Source: Haloprofundus halophilus (GTDB taxonomy: Archaea > Halobacteriota > Halobacteria > Halobacteriales > Haloferacaceae). From it: DNA of 64,000 bases. The notes under the pieces are model-generated. The model did not search any database. It saw nothing but the letters and a program-made list of their open reading frames with translations, and had not been told where the DNA came from. This document shows positions 35,146 through 43,546 of this stretch, one piece after another; the stretch's first letter is position 1; each line of letters starts with the position of its first letter. A program made the translations under genes and the position numbers. The DNA is taken from NCBI RefSeq assembly GCF_003439925.1, contig NZ_QQRR01000003.1, positions 186,001-250,000 on the forward strand, written 5' to 3'.

Positions 35146-35562
35146 ATGGGAAAACTCGACGAGGTGTCGACGGACCGTCTCCGAGATGCGCTCTCGAACG
35201 CCGCGGACGCGAAGGAGGCGAAACGGCTCGTCGTCGCCCTCGACTACAAAGACGGCCAATCGGTAGACGAGTTGAGCGAGCGGTACGGGATTCCCCGTTC
35301 GACGCTGTACTCCTGGTTGGAGCGGTTCGAGAGCGATCCAGTCGAGGCGGCGGTCGTCGACGAGAGTCGACCGGGACGCCCGCCGAAACTCGCGGCGGAG
35401 GCGCTCGCCGAACTCCGAGCGGACGCGGCCGCGTCTCCGTCGAAACGGGGGTACGACGCCGACGAGTGGACGACGGCGATGTTTCGAGAGTACATCGAGG
35501 AGCGGTACGGTGTCACGTACTCCGAAGGCCACGTCCGGCGGCTACTTCGGCGACACGGGTGA
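35146..35562 (+). CDS. Stand-alone helix-turn-helix protein (IS630-type N-terminal domain)
   Basis: A 138-residue protein with two helix-turn-helix units: SVDELSERYGIPRSTLYSWL and, after PGRPPKLAAEALAEL, a winged segment ending YGVTYSEGHVRRLLRRHG. This is the DNA-binding front half of IS630-type transposases; no DDE catalytic domain follows in any frame before the next gene. It has a promoter-like ATAAGTATTTAGAC ~35 bases before the ATG. It may be a truncated transposase or a domesticated regulator; complete length and good codon use favour the latter. Confidence 0.8.
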   Translation: MGKLDEVSTDRLRDALSNAADAKEAKRLVVALDYKDGQSVDELSERYGIPRSTLYSWLERFESDPVEAAVVDESRPGRPPKLAAEALAELRADAAASPSKRGYDADEWTTAMFREYIEERYGVTYSEGHVRRLLRRHG

Positions 35563-35654
35563 ACGGAGCGAACGTCGAAGCCGGAAGATGGGTCGCGATA
35601 TGTGTACAATTACTTTTGTTCTAAATGCTCGGGGGAGACCGCAGCTGGACCGAC

Positions 35655-36734
35655 TCAATCGAGTTCTATCGCCGTCTCCTCGTCGGCCGCTCGGTGGATG
35701 GCTTCGATGATTCGCATATCGGTCAGGCCGTGTTCGCCGTCCGGGTAGATTCTCGCCTCCGAGAGCAGTCGGTCGGCGAAGTAGTCGAACTCCTCGGTCG
35801 TCTCTTCGACCGCCCCGAACGAGTCGTGCGACAGTTCGACGGTCAGGTCGCCGTCCGAGGCGTACAGCGTACACTCGCCGTGAAACGCCGGCCGGAGTTC
35901 GAGTTGGCCGTCGGTGCCGGTGATCTTCAACTGCGTATCCGTGTGCGCTCGCTGACTCGCGGTCGAGACCAACTGTACGTCGCCTTCGAGGACGGCGAGA
36001 AACGACGACCGCTCGTCGGGGACGGCGTCGAACGCGTCGTGGTGCGACGACATCCGGGCTTCGACCGCCACGGGGTCGCGCCGAAGCAGGTAGCGAGTGG
36101 TGTTTATCGAGTAGATGCCGAGGTCCATCACCGACGTCCCGTAGCCGGTCAGGTCGGGGTCGAGTCGCCACTGGTTCTCGTCGGGAATCATCTCCAACAG
36201 CGGCTGCGAGTTGTTTCCGTACACCTGAACCGGCTCCCCGAGGAACCCGTCCTCGACGAGTTCGCGCGCCTGCCGAACCGCCGGGTCGGTCTGCATCCGG
36301 TAGGCGACCATCAGCGGGACGCCCGCGTCCTCGCACGCGTCGACTATCCGTTCGGCGCGCTCGACGCTCGCCTCCATCGGTTTCTCGCAGAGGACGCCCT
36401 TGCCGAGTTCCGCTGCGGTCTCCGCGTACTCGAGGTGGTACGCGTTCGGCGTCGCGACGTACACCGCGTCGTACGCGTCCGCGGCCGCGCCGTCGTGGTA
36501 CTCCTCGTAGGTGATGCCGTGGTCGACACCGTGCTCGTCGGCGAGTCGACCGGCCTTCTCGGCGGAACTGCTGACGAGAACCGTGGCCTCACAGAGTTCC
36601 GCCGCTTCGAGTGCCGGCAGTGCGACGTCCGTCGTCCACCACCCGAGTCCGACGAGCGCGTAGCGAACCGTCCCCTCGGTCGACTGCTGCCAGTCCCGCT
36701 CGGCGTACTCCGTGAACCAGTCTGTGAACGCCAT
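35655..36734 (-). CDS. Gfo/Idh/MocA sugar dehydrogenase, D-xylose dehydrogenase (XacA/Gfo6)-like
   Basis: A 359-residue NAD(P)-dependent dehydrogenase. The protein closely resembles haloarchaeal xylose dehydrogenases in my recollection: ERDWQQSTEGTVRYALVGLG start, WWTTDVALPA, VLVSSSAEKA, HGITYEEYHDGAAADAYDAV, LCEKPMEASVERAERIVD, and WRLDPDLTGYG. Rossmann loop GLGWWTTD and the EKP motif are intact. It would oxidise xylose, or a related aldose such as galactose or arabinose, to the lactone. It lies on the same strand as the KDPG aldolase gene and opposite to the galactose genes. Confidence 0.88.
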   Translation of the reverse strand: MAFTDWFTEYAERDWQQSTEGTVRYALVGLGWWTTDVALPALEAAELCEATVLVSSSAEKAGRLADEHGVDHGITYEEYHDGAAADAYDAVYVATPNAYHLEYAETAAELGKGVLCEKPMEASVERAERIVDACEDAGVPLMVAYRMQTDPAVRQARELVEDGFLGEPVQVYGNNSQPLLEMIPDENQWRLDPDLTGYGTSVMDLGIYSINTTRYLLRRDPVAVEARMSSHHDAFDAVPDERSSFLAVLEGDVQLVSTASQRAHTDTQLKITGTDGQLELRPAFHGECTLYASDGDLTVELSHDSFGAVEETTEEFDYFADRLLSEARIYPDGEHGLTDMRIIEAIHRAADEETAIELD

Positions 36735-36804
36735 ACGATACGAGGGGGCGACGACTCCGAAAAGCTACCGCCCGAACCGGTTGGTTCCGGTTCCCGCCGG
36801 CGTC

Positions 36805-37464
36805 TCACTCCGTCCGTGCCCGGTCGACGGCTGCGCGGAACCGTTCTGCGCGCTCGGTCAGCACGTCGTACGCCCCCGCAGCGATAGCCTCCGAATCGAC
36901 GAGGCTGCTGCCGACGCCGACGGCCGCGGCTCCGGCCTCGACGTACGCCTCGACGTTGTCGAGCGAGACGCCGCCGGTCGGGACGAGCGGCAACTGCGGG
37001 AGCGGCCCGCCGAGACTGCGGACGTAGTCGGGGCCGAGCGACGACGCCGGGAAGATCTTCAGCAGGTCCGCGCCCGCCTCGTGCGCGCGGACGGCTTCGG
37101 TGGGCGTCTGTACCCCCGGTGCGACGACCGCACCGTAGCGGTTGCACGTCTCGACGACGCCGGGGTCGAAACTCGGCGTGACGACGAACGATGCGCCCGC
37201 GAGCAGTACCGCCCGCGCCGTCTCGCTGTCTAACACGGTTCCGGCGCCGACGAGCGCCTCCGAGCGGTCGAACGTCGAGGCGACGGCTCCGAGCGTGTCG
37301 AGCACGCCCGCCGTGTCGGCGGTTATCTCGACGGTGTCGACGCCGCCTTCGACGAGCGCGTCGACGACTTCGATGGTTCGGTCGGGGTTGACGCCGCGGA
37401 CGATACCGACGACGCCGTTCTCTACGATTCGCGCGTGCGCTGTCTGTTTCGAGCTGTTAGTCAT
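36805..37464 (-). CDS. KDPG/KDPGal aldolase (2-keto-3-deoxy-6-phospho-sugar-acid aldolase)
   Basis: A 219-residue class I aldolase. Schiff-base Lys is in LLKIFPAS, the proton-shuttle Glu in VDTVEITADT, and phosphate-binding Gly residues in PTGGVSLDN and VGVGSSL. The Arg that follows the Glu in many bacterial homologues (EVTLRT) is replaced here by Ala. The enzyme splits KDPG or KDPGal to pyruvate and glyceraldehyde-3-phosphate. In this cluster the partner steps are galactose oxidation, galactonate dehydration (DgoD) and a kinase not found in the window. Confidence 0.9.
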   Translation of the reverse strand: MTNSSKQTAHARIVENGVVGIVRGVNPDRTIEVVDALVEGGVDTVEITADTAGVLDTLGAVASTFDRSEALVGAGTVLDSETARAVLLAGASFVVTPSFDPGVVETCNRYGAVVAPGVQTPTEAVRAHEAGADLLKIFPASSLGPDYVRSLGGPLPQLPLVPTGGVSLDNVEAYVEAGAAAVGVGSSLVDSEAIAAGAYDVLTERAERFRAAVDRARTE

Positions 37465-37626
37465 GGTCGCCGGTGTCGCTGGTTGGCCTATTCGCGGCAT
37501 CCAGTTCGATTTACCTCTCGTGTCCACCCACTCAAACGTTCGGTTCGAGGCGTTCCTCTCCGCCCGCGTTGATGAGGGCCACGTCGTACCCACCGATATT
37601 AGGTTCGCCGACTACCTACTCAGCGT

Positions 37627-38034
37627 CTATGAGGACATTGAGAGTGTGCACGTCGTTGGAAAAATATCATCCAAACGTACCCCGTGCTCCGTGAGGTGAA
37701 CACCGTCCGGGAGATGCTCGGTGTGCGAGATGTCCGCTTCGTCAAGCGTGTCGCGAGTCCTGTGCCGGGCCAGTACCGTATGTAGGTCACGCTCTCGTCG
37801 CCGGCGTCGCGAAAGACTACGGTCGACCGCAGTGATTCCTCCAACCCCGTATTCGCCCGCGTCGGTCGCTTCGCTCGAGTCGAGCCACGCGAAGTCGAAC
37901 TTGCCCATACGAACGTACTCGATACCGCCTTTGAATGTTCGTTCGGCACTACCGGTCCAGCGACTCGGGTCCCCGTGCTTTGGAAAGTAACAGACTTCGA
38001 CTTCTGTGGTACTCGTAATGTGGTAATCCAACAC
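37627..38034 (-). pseudogene. Frameshifted gene remnant
   Basis: The N-terminal part reads well in one frame (YHITSTTEVEVCYFPKHGD, then FDFAWLDSSEATDAGEYGV), then switches by one base near AVDRS to a second frame (TVVFRDAGDESVTYIRYWPG), and a third meaningful stretch (DEADISHTEHLPDGVHLTEH) returns to the first frame. The intervening in-frame translation is Arg-rich nonsense. This pattern suggests two frameshifts in an old gene of at least ~130 codons. Its family is not recognised. A sequencing error is the alternative. Confidence 0.5.
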
Positions 38035-38124
38035 AAAGAGGTTCCGCTACCGTCCACGGGCGACGTTCCTCCAGCACTCTGTCGACGATACGCTTATGCT
38101 ACCTCGTTTGTGAAACGGTATTAC

Positions 38125-39447
38125 ATGCCTACGGTCGCGTTCCTCGGCGCTGGAAGTATGGTCTTCGCCCGAAAACTCGTCGGCGATATCCTCTCGTTCG
38201 AGGCCCTATCGGACAGCACTATCGCGCTGATGGACGTCGACGGGCACCGTCTCGCACGGACGACCCGTGTCGCAGAGGCGATGGTCGAGAACGGCGGCAT
38301 CGACGCGACGATCGAGTCGACGACCGACCGTCGCGAGGCGCTCGACGGCGCGGACTACGTCCTCAACATGATCAACGTCGGCGGCACCGAACCGTTCGAG
38401 AACGAGATACGCATCCCCGAGCGATACGGCGTCGAACAGGCTATCGGCGACACGCTCGGCCCCGGCGGCATCTTCCGGGCACTCCGAACGATTCCCGTGA
38501 TGCTCGACATCGCGGCGGATATGGAAGAGCTCTGTCCCGACGCGCTCCTGATGAACTACACGAACCCGATGGCGATTCTCTGCTGGGCGCTGTTCGAGGC
38601 GACCGAGGTCGAAACCGTCGGCCTCTGTCACAGCGTCCCGCACACTGCTGAGGCCATCGCCGACTACGTCGGCGTTCCGCAGGAGGAACTCGACTACTGG
38701 GTCGCCGGCATCAACCACCTGGCCTGGTTCCTGCGCTGTGAACACGACGGCGAGGACCTCTATCCGCGGCTGGAGGGGGCGATGGAAGACCCGGAGACGT
38801 ACCGACGCGACACCGTCCGCTTCGAGATGCTGCGACACTTCGGCGCGTTCCCGACCGAGTCGAGCCACCACCTCAGCGAGTACGTCCCCTACTTCCGGAC
38901 CGAGAGCGAGACCATCGACCGGATGCGGGGCACCGACTACGCCGAACGGATGGCGACGGCGACGTATCTCGAAGGCTGGAAAGAGCGCTCGGCGGAGCGC
39001 GACGGCGCGTTCTCCGACGTCGACCTCGAGACGGTCAGCATCGAGCGCTCCGAGGAGTACGCCTCACGCATCATTCACTCGCTGGAGACAGATACGCCGC
39101 GGCGGTTCAACCTCAACGTGAGCAACCGCACAAATGCGATACAGAACCTCCCCGACGAAGCGTGCGTCGAGGTGCCGTGCTTCGTCGACGGGACGGGCAT
39201 CCACCCGTGTTCGGTCGGCGAACTCCCACCGGAGCTCGTCGGCCTCGTCCGGACGAACGTCAGCGTCCAGCAGCTCGCGGTGCAGGGTGCGCTGGAGGGG
39301 GACCGCGAGGCGGTCCACCGCGCGGTCAAACTCGACCCGCTCACCGCCGCAGCGCTGAACCTCGACGAGATCCACGAGATGACCGAGGAGCTCATCGCAG
39401 CGAACGAGGCGTATCTGCCGGCGCTCGGCCGAGCATGCGCCGACTGA
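38125..39447 (+). CDS. GH4 alpha-galactosidase (MelA-like)
   Basis: A 440-residue family 4 glycoside hydrolase that uses NAD+ and a divalent metal. Motifs match E. coli MelA: AFLGAGSMVFARKLVGDIL, IALMDVDGHRL, IGDTLGPGGIFRALRTIP, MNYTNPMAI, GLCHSVPHTAE (metal Cys and His), AGINHLAWF, FPTESSHHLSEY, and CFVDGTGIHP. The ATG at 38125 fits the family start. It hydrolyses alpha-galactosides inside the cell, so a transporter for the disaccharide is implied but is not adjacent. It opens a galactose-catabolic block with DgoD and an SDR dehydrogenase. Confidence 0.93.
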   Translation: MPTVAFLGAGSMVFARKLVGDILSFEALSDSTIALMDVDGHRLARTTRVAEAMVENGGIDATIESTTDRREALDGADYVLNMINVGGTEPFENEIRIPERYGVEQAIGDTLGPGGIFRALRTIPVMLDIAADMEELCPDALLMNYTNPMAILCWALFEATEVETVGLCHSVPHTAEAIADYVGVPQEELDYWVAGINHLAWFLRCEHDGEDLYPRLEGAMEDPETYRRDTVRFEMLRHFGAFPTESSHHLSEYVPYFRTESETIDRMRGTDYAERMATATYLEGWKERSAERDGAFSDVDLETVSIERSEEYASRIIHSLETDTPRRFNLNVSNRTNAIQNLPDEACVEVPCFVDGTGIHPCSVGELPPELVGLVRTNVSVQQLAVQGALEGDREAVHRAVKLDPLTAAALNLDEIHEMTEELIAANEAYLPALGRACAD

Positions 39448-39535
39448 CGGTGACTCGCGATCACGCATCTCACCACGGCTCACCGCGACGCGGCTCGCGG
39501 TAACTACGATAACCCACGACAACGACACAGAGACT

Positions 39536-40690
39536 ATGACGAAGATAATCGACTACGACCTGTACGAAGTACCGCCACGTTGGCTCTTCCTGCGCATCGA
39601 GACGAGCGACGGCACGGTCGGTTGGGGAGAACCGGTCGTCGAAGGTCGCGCGAAGACGGTCGAGGGAGCCGTCGAGGAGCTGATGGACAACTACCTCCTC
39701 GGTGAGGACCCGCACTCCATCGAGGACCACTGGCAGCGGATGTACCGCGGCGGCTTCTACCGCGGCGGTCCCATCCTGATGAGCGCCATCGCGGGTATCG
39801 ACCAAGCGCTGTGGGACATCAAGGGCAAGTATTTCGGCGCGCCCATCTACGAACTGCTCGGCGGTCGAGCGCGGAGTCGAGTACGCGTCTACCAGTGGAT
39901 CGGCGGCGACAGACCCTCCGAGGTCGGCGACGCCGCCGCCGAGAAAGTCTCGGAGGGGTTCACCGCGCTGAAGATGAACGCCACCTCCGAGATGCGTCGG
40001 GTCGACAACCCCGCGTCGGTCGACTCCGCGGTCGACAGACTCCGAGAGGTCCGCGAACGCGTCGGCCCGGAGACCGACATCGGCGTCGACTTCCACGGCC
40101 GCGTCTCGAAGCCGATGGCGAAACGCCTCGCAGCGGCGTTGGAACCGTTCGACCCGATGTTCATCGAGGAGCCCGTACTGCCGGAACACAACGACGCACT
40201 CCCCGAGATCGCCGCCCACACGACGATTCCCATCGCCACGGGCGAGCGGATGTTCTCGCGGTGGGATTTCAAGGAGGTGTTCGAGTCGCAGGCGGTCGAC
40301 GTCATCCAGCCGGACCTCTCGCACGCCGGCGGCATCACCGAAGTGAAGAAGATCGCTGCGATGGCCGAGGCGTACGATGTCGCTGTGGCACCTCACTGTC
40401 CGCTCGGCCCCATCGCGCTCGCGTCCTGTATCCACGTCGACGCCTGCTCGCCGAACGCGCTCATCCAGGAACAGAGCCTCAACATCCACTACAACGAGAC
40501 GAGCGACGTGCTCGACTACCTCCAGAATCCGGACGTGTTCCACTACGACGACGGGTACGTCGACATCCCGGACGCGCCCGGTCTCGGCATCGAGGTCAAC
40601 GAGGAGTACGTCGAACAGCAGGCCGAACAGACGGTCGACTGGCACAACCCGGTGTGGCGTAACGACGACGGGAGCGTCGCCGAATGGTGA
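39536..40690 (+). CDS. dgoD: D-galactonate dehydratase
   Basis: A 384-residue enolase-superfamily enzyme with strong similarity to E. coli DgoD over its length (PPRWLFLRIET, RGGPILMSAIAGIDQALWDI, YQWIGGDRP, LSHAGGIT, APHCPLGPIALAS). Catalytic and metal residues line up with a shift of about two positions: D185 and H187 in GVDFHGR, E211, E237 in TGERMFSRWDF, H287. It converts D-galactonate to 2-keto-3-deoxygalactonate. Its end overlaps the next gene by seven bases. Confidence 0.95.
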   Translation: MTKIIDYDLYEVPPRWLFLRIETSDGTVGWGEPVVEGRAKTVEGAVEELMDNYLLGEDPHSIEDHWQRMYRGGFYRGGPILMSAIAGIDQALWDIKGKYFGAPIYELLGGRARSRVRVYQWIGGDRPSEVGDAAAEKVSEGFTALKMNATSEMRRVDNPASVDSAVDRLREVRERVGPETDIGVDFHGRVSKPMAKRLAAALEPFDPMFIEEPVLPEHNDALPEIAAHTTIPIATGERMFSRWDFKEVFESQAVDVIQPDLSHAGGITEVKKIAAMAEAYDVAVAPHCPLGPIALASCIHVDACSPNALIQEQSLNIHYNETSDVLDYLQNPDVFHYDDGYVDIPDAPGLGIEVNEEYVEQQAEQTVDWHNPVWRNDDGSVAEW

Positions 40691-41526
40691 ACCTCCCGGA
40701 CGGCGGCGAAAACGGCAGCGTCGGTCTCCCGACGCGCGACGGTCGCCTCAGCGGCCGAGTCGCCATCGTCACCGGCTCGACCCGCGGGATCGGGGCCGGA
40801 ATCTGTCGCCGCTTTGCGGCCGAAGGAGCGGACGTGGTCGTCTCCGGTCGCAGCGAAGCGGCGGGCGAGGCCGTCGCCCGAGAGATACACAACGCACCGA
40901 CGGCGGGCGACGCGACGTTCATCCAGTGCGACGTGCGTGACCCGGAAGCCATCGAGTCGCTCGTCGAGGGAGCCGTCGACGAGTTCGGCGGCGTCGACGT
41001 GCTCGTCAACAACGCTGGCGTCCAAACCGAGACGAGCGTCGAAGACGCGACGCTCGACGACTGGTCGTTCGTCCTGGAAACCGACTTCCGCGCGTACTGG
41101 TTGGCCGCCAAGCACGCCATCGACCACATGCCTGCGGGCGGAAGTATCGTCAACGTCTCCTCGAATCACGCGTTCGTCACGATGCCCGAGCACTTCCCGT
41201 ACAACGCGGTGAAGGCCGGGATCGACGGTATGACGCGGGCGATGGCGCTCGAACTCGGACCGCTTGGAATCCGGGCGAACACCGTCAATCCGGGCTGGAT
41301 AGAGGTCGAACGGACGAGACAGGAACTCGAAGACGGCCGATACGAAGCCGTCGAGGAACTGCATCCACTCGGGCGCATCGGCCAACCGGGGGACGTCGCG
41401 AGCGTCGCGACGTTTCTGGCGAGCGACGACGCGGGGTTCGTCACCGGCGAGAGCCTCCTCGTCGACGGCGGCCGGTCGGTCGTGATGGAAGACGACGCGT
41501 TCAGGTCCTACAAGCGACGTCTGTAG
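40684..41526 (+). CDS. SDR family dehydrogenase, candidate galactose 1-dehydrogenase
   Basis: A 280-residue short-chain dehydrogenase: VAIVTGSTRGIGAGICRRFA cofactor loop, NNAGVQTETS, catalytic Ser in IVNVSSNHAF, YNAVKAGI for the Tyr/Lys pair, and SLLVDGGRS near the end. The first ~25 residues are a polar extension (MVNLPDGGENGSVGLP). Coupled to dgoD by a seven-base overlap, so it most likely supplies galactonate (via the lactone) from galactose. Oxidation of another sugar cannot be excluded from sequence alone. Confidence 0.9.
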   Translation: MVNLPDGGENGSVGLPTRDGRLSGRVAIVTGSTRGIGAGICRRFAAEGADVVVSGRSEAAGEAVAREIHNAPTAGDATFIQCDVRDPEAIESLVEGAVDEFGGVDVLVNNAGVQTETSVEDATLDDWSFVLETDFRAYWLAAKHAIDHMPAGGSIVNVSSNHAFVTMPEHFPYNAVKAGIDGMTRAMALELGPLGIRANTVNPGWIEVERTRQELEDGRYEAVEELHPLGRIGQPGDVASVATFLASDDAGFVTGESLLVDGGRSVVMEDDAFRSYKRRL

Positions 41527-41579
41527 AGCCAAGTACTTCGCTTTCTGTCGTAGTGTCGCCTCACTGAATCTGGCCAACT

Positions 41580-41597
41580 GTTCGCTATCGGGAAACG
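41580..41597. promoter_or_regulatory. GGGAAAC-type repeat left of iclR
   Basis: GTTCGCTATCGGGAAACG. Its near-perfect inverse (one mismatch) lies on the other side of the IclR gene at 42495-42512. Both contain the GGGAAAC half-site also found in the two palindromes listed below. Confidence 0.55.
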
Positions 41598-41683
41598 TAA
41601 TCGGCGGGACCGCTCGACACGTCGAATTTTCGGCTCGAAATGGAGACGGCGAACTCCAACCCCGGTCTCCAGCTCAGAGATCC

Positions 41684-41700
41684 GTTTCTCAGTGGGAAAC
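41684..41700. promoter_or_regulatory. Palindromic operator candidate at the iclR promoter
   Basis: GTTTCTCAGTGGGAAAC, a dyad GTTTC...GAAAC. It directly abuts the TATA-like AATATATGA (41701-41709), which is about 22-30 bases before the iclR start, so a bound protein would block promoter access. Autoregulation is likely. Confidence 0.65.
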
Positions 41701-41729
41701 AATATATGATTCCTCCGTCTGCACCTCGT

Positions 41730-42494
41730 ATGAGCAGAGACGAACGCTACCCGGTCGGTTCGGTTCGGACGACGTTCAGAATCATCGAAGCGCTCGAACA
41801 GCGGGGGAGCGCCGGCGTCACCGAACTCGCAGACGAGATAGCGCTCTCGAAGAGTTCGGTCCACAAACATCTGACGACGCTCGAATCGTTGAACTACGTC
41901 GTTAGAGACGAGGGAACGTACCGCCTCGGTTTTCGATTTCTCGGACTCGGAAACCGCGTTCGAAGCCGTTCGGAACTGGTCTCGATAGCGAAACCGGCGA
42001 TAGAGAACCTCTCTCGGACCGCCGGCTCCGTGACGAATCTGATGGTCGCAGAACACGGCTACGGCATCTACGCCTACCGGGCGGGAGAGCAGTTCGAGAC
42101 GTCCAGCTATCTGCCTCCCGTCGGCGGTCGCGTGTATCTGCACGCGACAGCCGGCGGAAAAGCGATCCTCTCGCAGCTCCCCGACGAGGAAGTGCAGGCG
42201 GTCCTCGACCGCCGAGGCCTCCCGTCGCTGACCGAGAAGACCATCACCGACGAACAGGCGCTTCGTCGGGAGCTTCGGTCGGTCCGCGACCGTGGACTCG
42301 CGTTCGAACGCGGCGAGCACCTCCCGTCAGTTCAGTGCGTCGCCGCACCCGTGACGGCGTCCGGTCGACCCGTTGGAGCGATCAGTGTCTCCGGGAGCAT
42401 CGACCAGATGAGCGGGAAGAAACTCGAAGAAGATCTCGCGGGGTTAGTTGTTAGCACGGGTAACGCCATCGAGGTTACCCTTCTGCAGCAGTAG
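41730..42494 (+). CDS. IclR family transcriptional regulator
   Basis: A 254-residue repressor-type protein: N-terminal winged helix (SVRTTFRIIEALEQRGSAGV, then LADEIALSKSSVHKHLTTLE, then GTYRLGFRF) and a C-terminal GAF-like effector domain (VYLHATAGGKAILSQLPDEE, then CVAAPVTASGRPVGAISVSG). It follows the galactose genes on the same strand and probably controls them in response to a sugar acid or galactose derivative. Palindromic GGGAAAC-type sites flank the gene. The ATG at 41730 fits the TATA spacing better than the longer frame start at 41640. Confidence 0.93.
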   Translation: MSRDERYPVGSVRTTFRIIEALEQRGSAGVTELADEIALSKSSVHKHLTTLESLNYVVRDEGTYRLGFRFLGLGNRVRSRSELVSIAKPAIENLSRTAGSVTNLMVAEHGYGIYAYRAGEQFETSSYLPPVGGRVYLHATAGGKAILSQLPDEEVQAVLDRRGLPSLTEKTITDEQALRRELRSVRDRGLAFERGEHLPSVQCVAAPVTASGRPVGAISVSGSIDQMSGKKLEEDLAGLVVSTGNAIEVTLLQQ

Positions 42495-42512
42495 CGTTTC
42501 CCGATAGAGAAC
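42495..42512. promoter_or_regulatory. GGGAAAC-type repeat right of iclR (inverted copy)
   Basis: CGTTTCCCGATAGAGAAC, the reverse complement of the element at 41580-41597 with one mismatch. It begins right after the IclR stop codon. Confidence 0.55.
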
Positions 42513-42687
42513 GAGATGGAGCCACGCCGTAGTCGTCGAAGTCGCGGCCCGGGTAGTTCGTCGAACCGGTGACGCAGAAAGATACGTGCGAACGATGCAC
42601 ACAGTACCTGCTTCCGAATTTCGGACGTTTGTCGGCAGCCATCGAGCGTGGGTGCTCGGTGGACAGGGCAGAGGAGCCCGTCAGTTC

Positions 42688-42704
42688 GTTTCCCAGTGGG
42701 AAAC
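42688..42704. promoter_or_regulatory. Perfect palindrome GTTTCCCAGTGGGAAAC
   Basis: A 17-base perfect palindrome around a central A, differing from the iclR promoter copy by one base (C for T at position 6). It lies in the 332-base gap between iclR and rdfA, about 120 bases upstream of the rdfA start. Confidence 0.6.
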
Positions 42705-42826
42705 GGAACCGAGGCGGAGTCGATCCCGGAGAAGCGACCGTCGCTCCAATAACATTCGTATATCTGTTATTTGCTGCTGTGAGAACCCCCACGGTTAAAC
42801 CCCTTACCGTCCAATGGCGAGTAGAA

Positions 42827-43468
42827 ATGGACTCCGAAAAGACGGGCGACGACTCCGAACGGCCGAACAGCAAGGTCGCCCGCGTCATCGAAGCGTACGA
42901 CCTCGGGTCCGAGTTCGGCGAACAACTCGAACGACTCTGGACGGGCGAGGGCGAAGAACGGTACAGCCTCCGGGACTTGGCGGACTACTTCAACCGTCGG
43001 GTGCTCGAAGCGGCCGTAGCGAGCACCGGTACGTCGATGCTGGACGGCGAAGTCGAGAACGTGTATCGGCTCCTGACCGACGACGAGGTGAGCAGCGGGA
43101 TGCGGACGGAGGCGCGGGTGAGACTCGAACGCGACGGCGTGGACGTCGAGAGACTCGAACGCGATTTCGTCACGTATCAGGCGATACGTTCGTATCTCAA
43201 AGAGTATCGCGGTGCCGAATACGAAGGGACGAGCGGCGCAGACAGAGTCGAGAACGCGACCGCGACGATCCGGCGTCTCCGGTCGCGGACCGCGACGGTG
43301 ACCGAAGGTAATCTCGATCAGTTGCGGTCGAACGAACACATCGCGCTCGGGGAGTTCCGCCTGTTCGTCGAGATGAACGTGCTCTGTGAGGAGTGTGGCG
43401 CACAGTACGGGGTAGACGAACTGCTCGAACGTGGCGGGTGCGACTGCCAACGAGAGACGGACGAGTAG
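42827..43468 (+). CDS. rdfA: Rod-determining factor RdfA
   Basis: A 213-residue protein with the RdfA pattern: KVARVIEAYDLGSEFGEQLE, YSLRDLADYFNRRVLEAAV, LDGEVENVYRLLTDDEVSSG, RLRSRTATVTEGNLDQL, and C-terminal LCEECGAQYGVDELLERGGCDCQRE with a four-Cys zinc site. It faces the archaea-specific SMC-related gene tail to tail, the pairing expected for the haloarchaeal cell-shape genes. TATA-like GGTTAAAC lies about 30 bases before the ATG. It is about as long as the orphan paralogue at 22200. Confidence 0.88.
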   Translation: MDSEKTGDDSERPNSKVARVIEAYDLGSEFGEQLERLWTGEGEERYSLRDLADYFNRRVLEAAVASTGTSMLDGEVENVYRLLTDDEVSSGMRTEARVRLERDGVDVERLERDFVTYQAIRSYLKEYRGAEYEGTSGADRVENATATIRRLRSRTATVTEGNLDQLRSNEHIALGEFRLFVEMNVLCEECGAQYGVDELLERGGCDCQRETDE

Positions 43469-43546
43469 AACTGTCTCGACTCGGACTGAAACGAGTTCGT
43501 ACCGAACGGCGTACGCGAAAAGCGGGAGCGACTGCGGGAGTGTTGG

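Noticed and set aside
42495-42826. In-frame extension of rdfA to 42569
   Set aside because: The extra residues do not align with the orphan RdfA copy, and a TATA-like GGTTAAAC lies at the right distance for the ATG at 42827.
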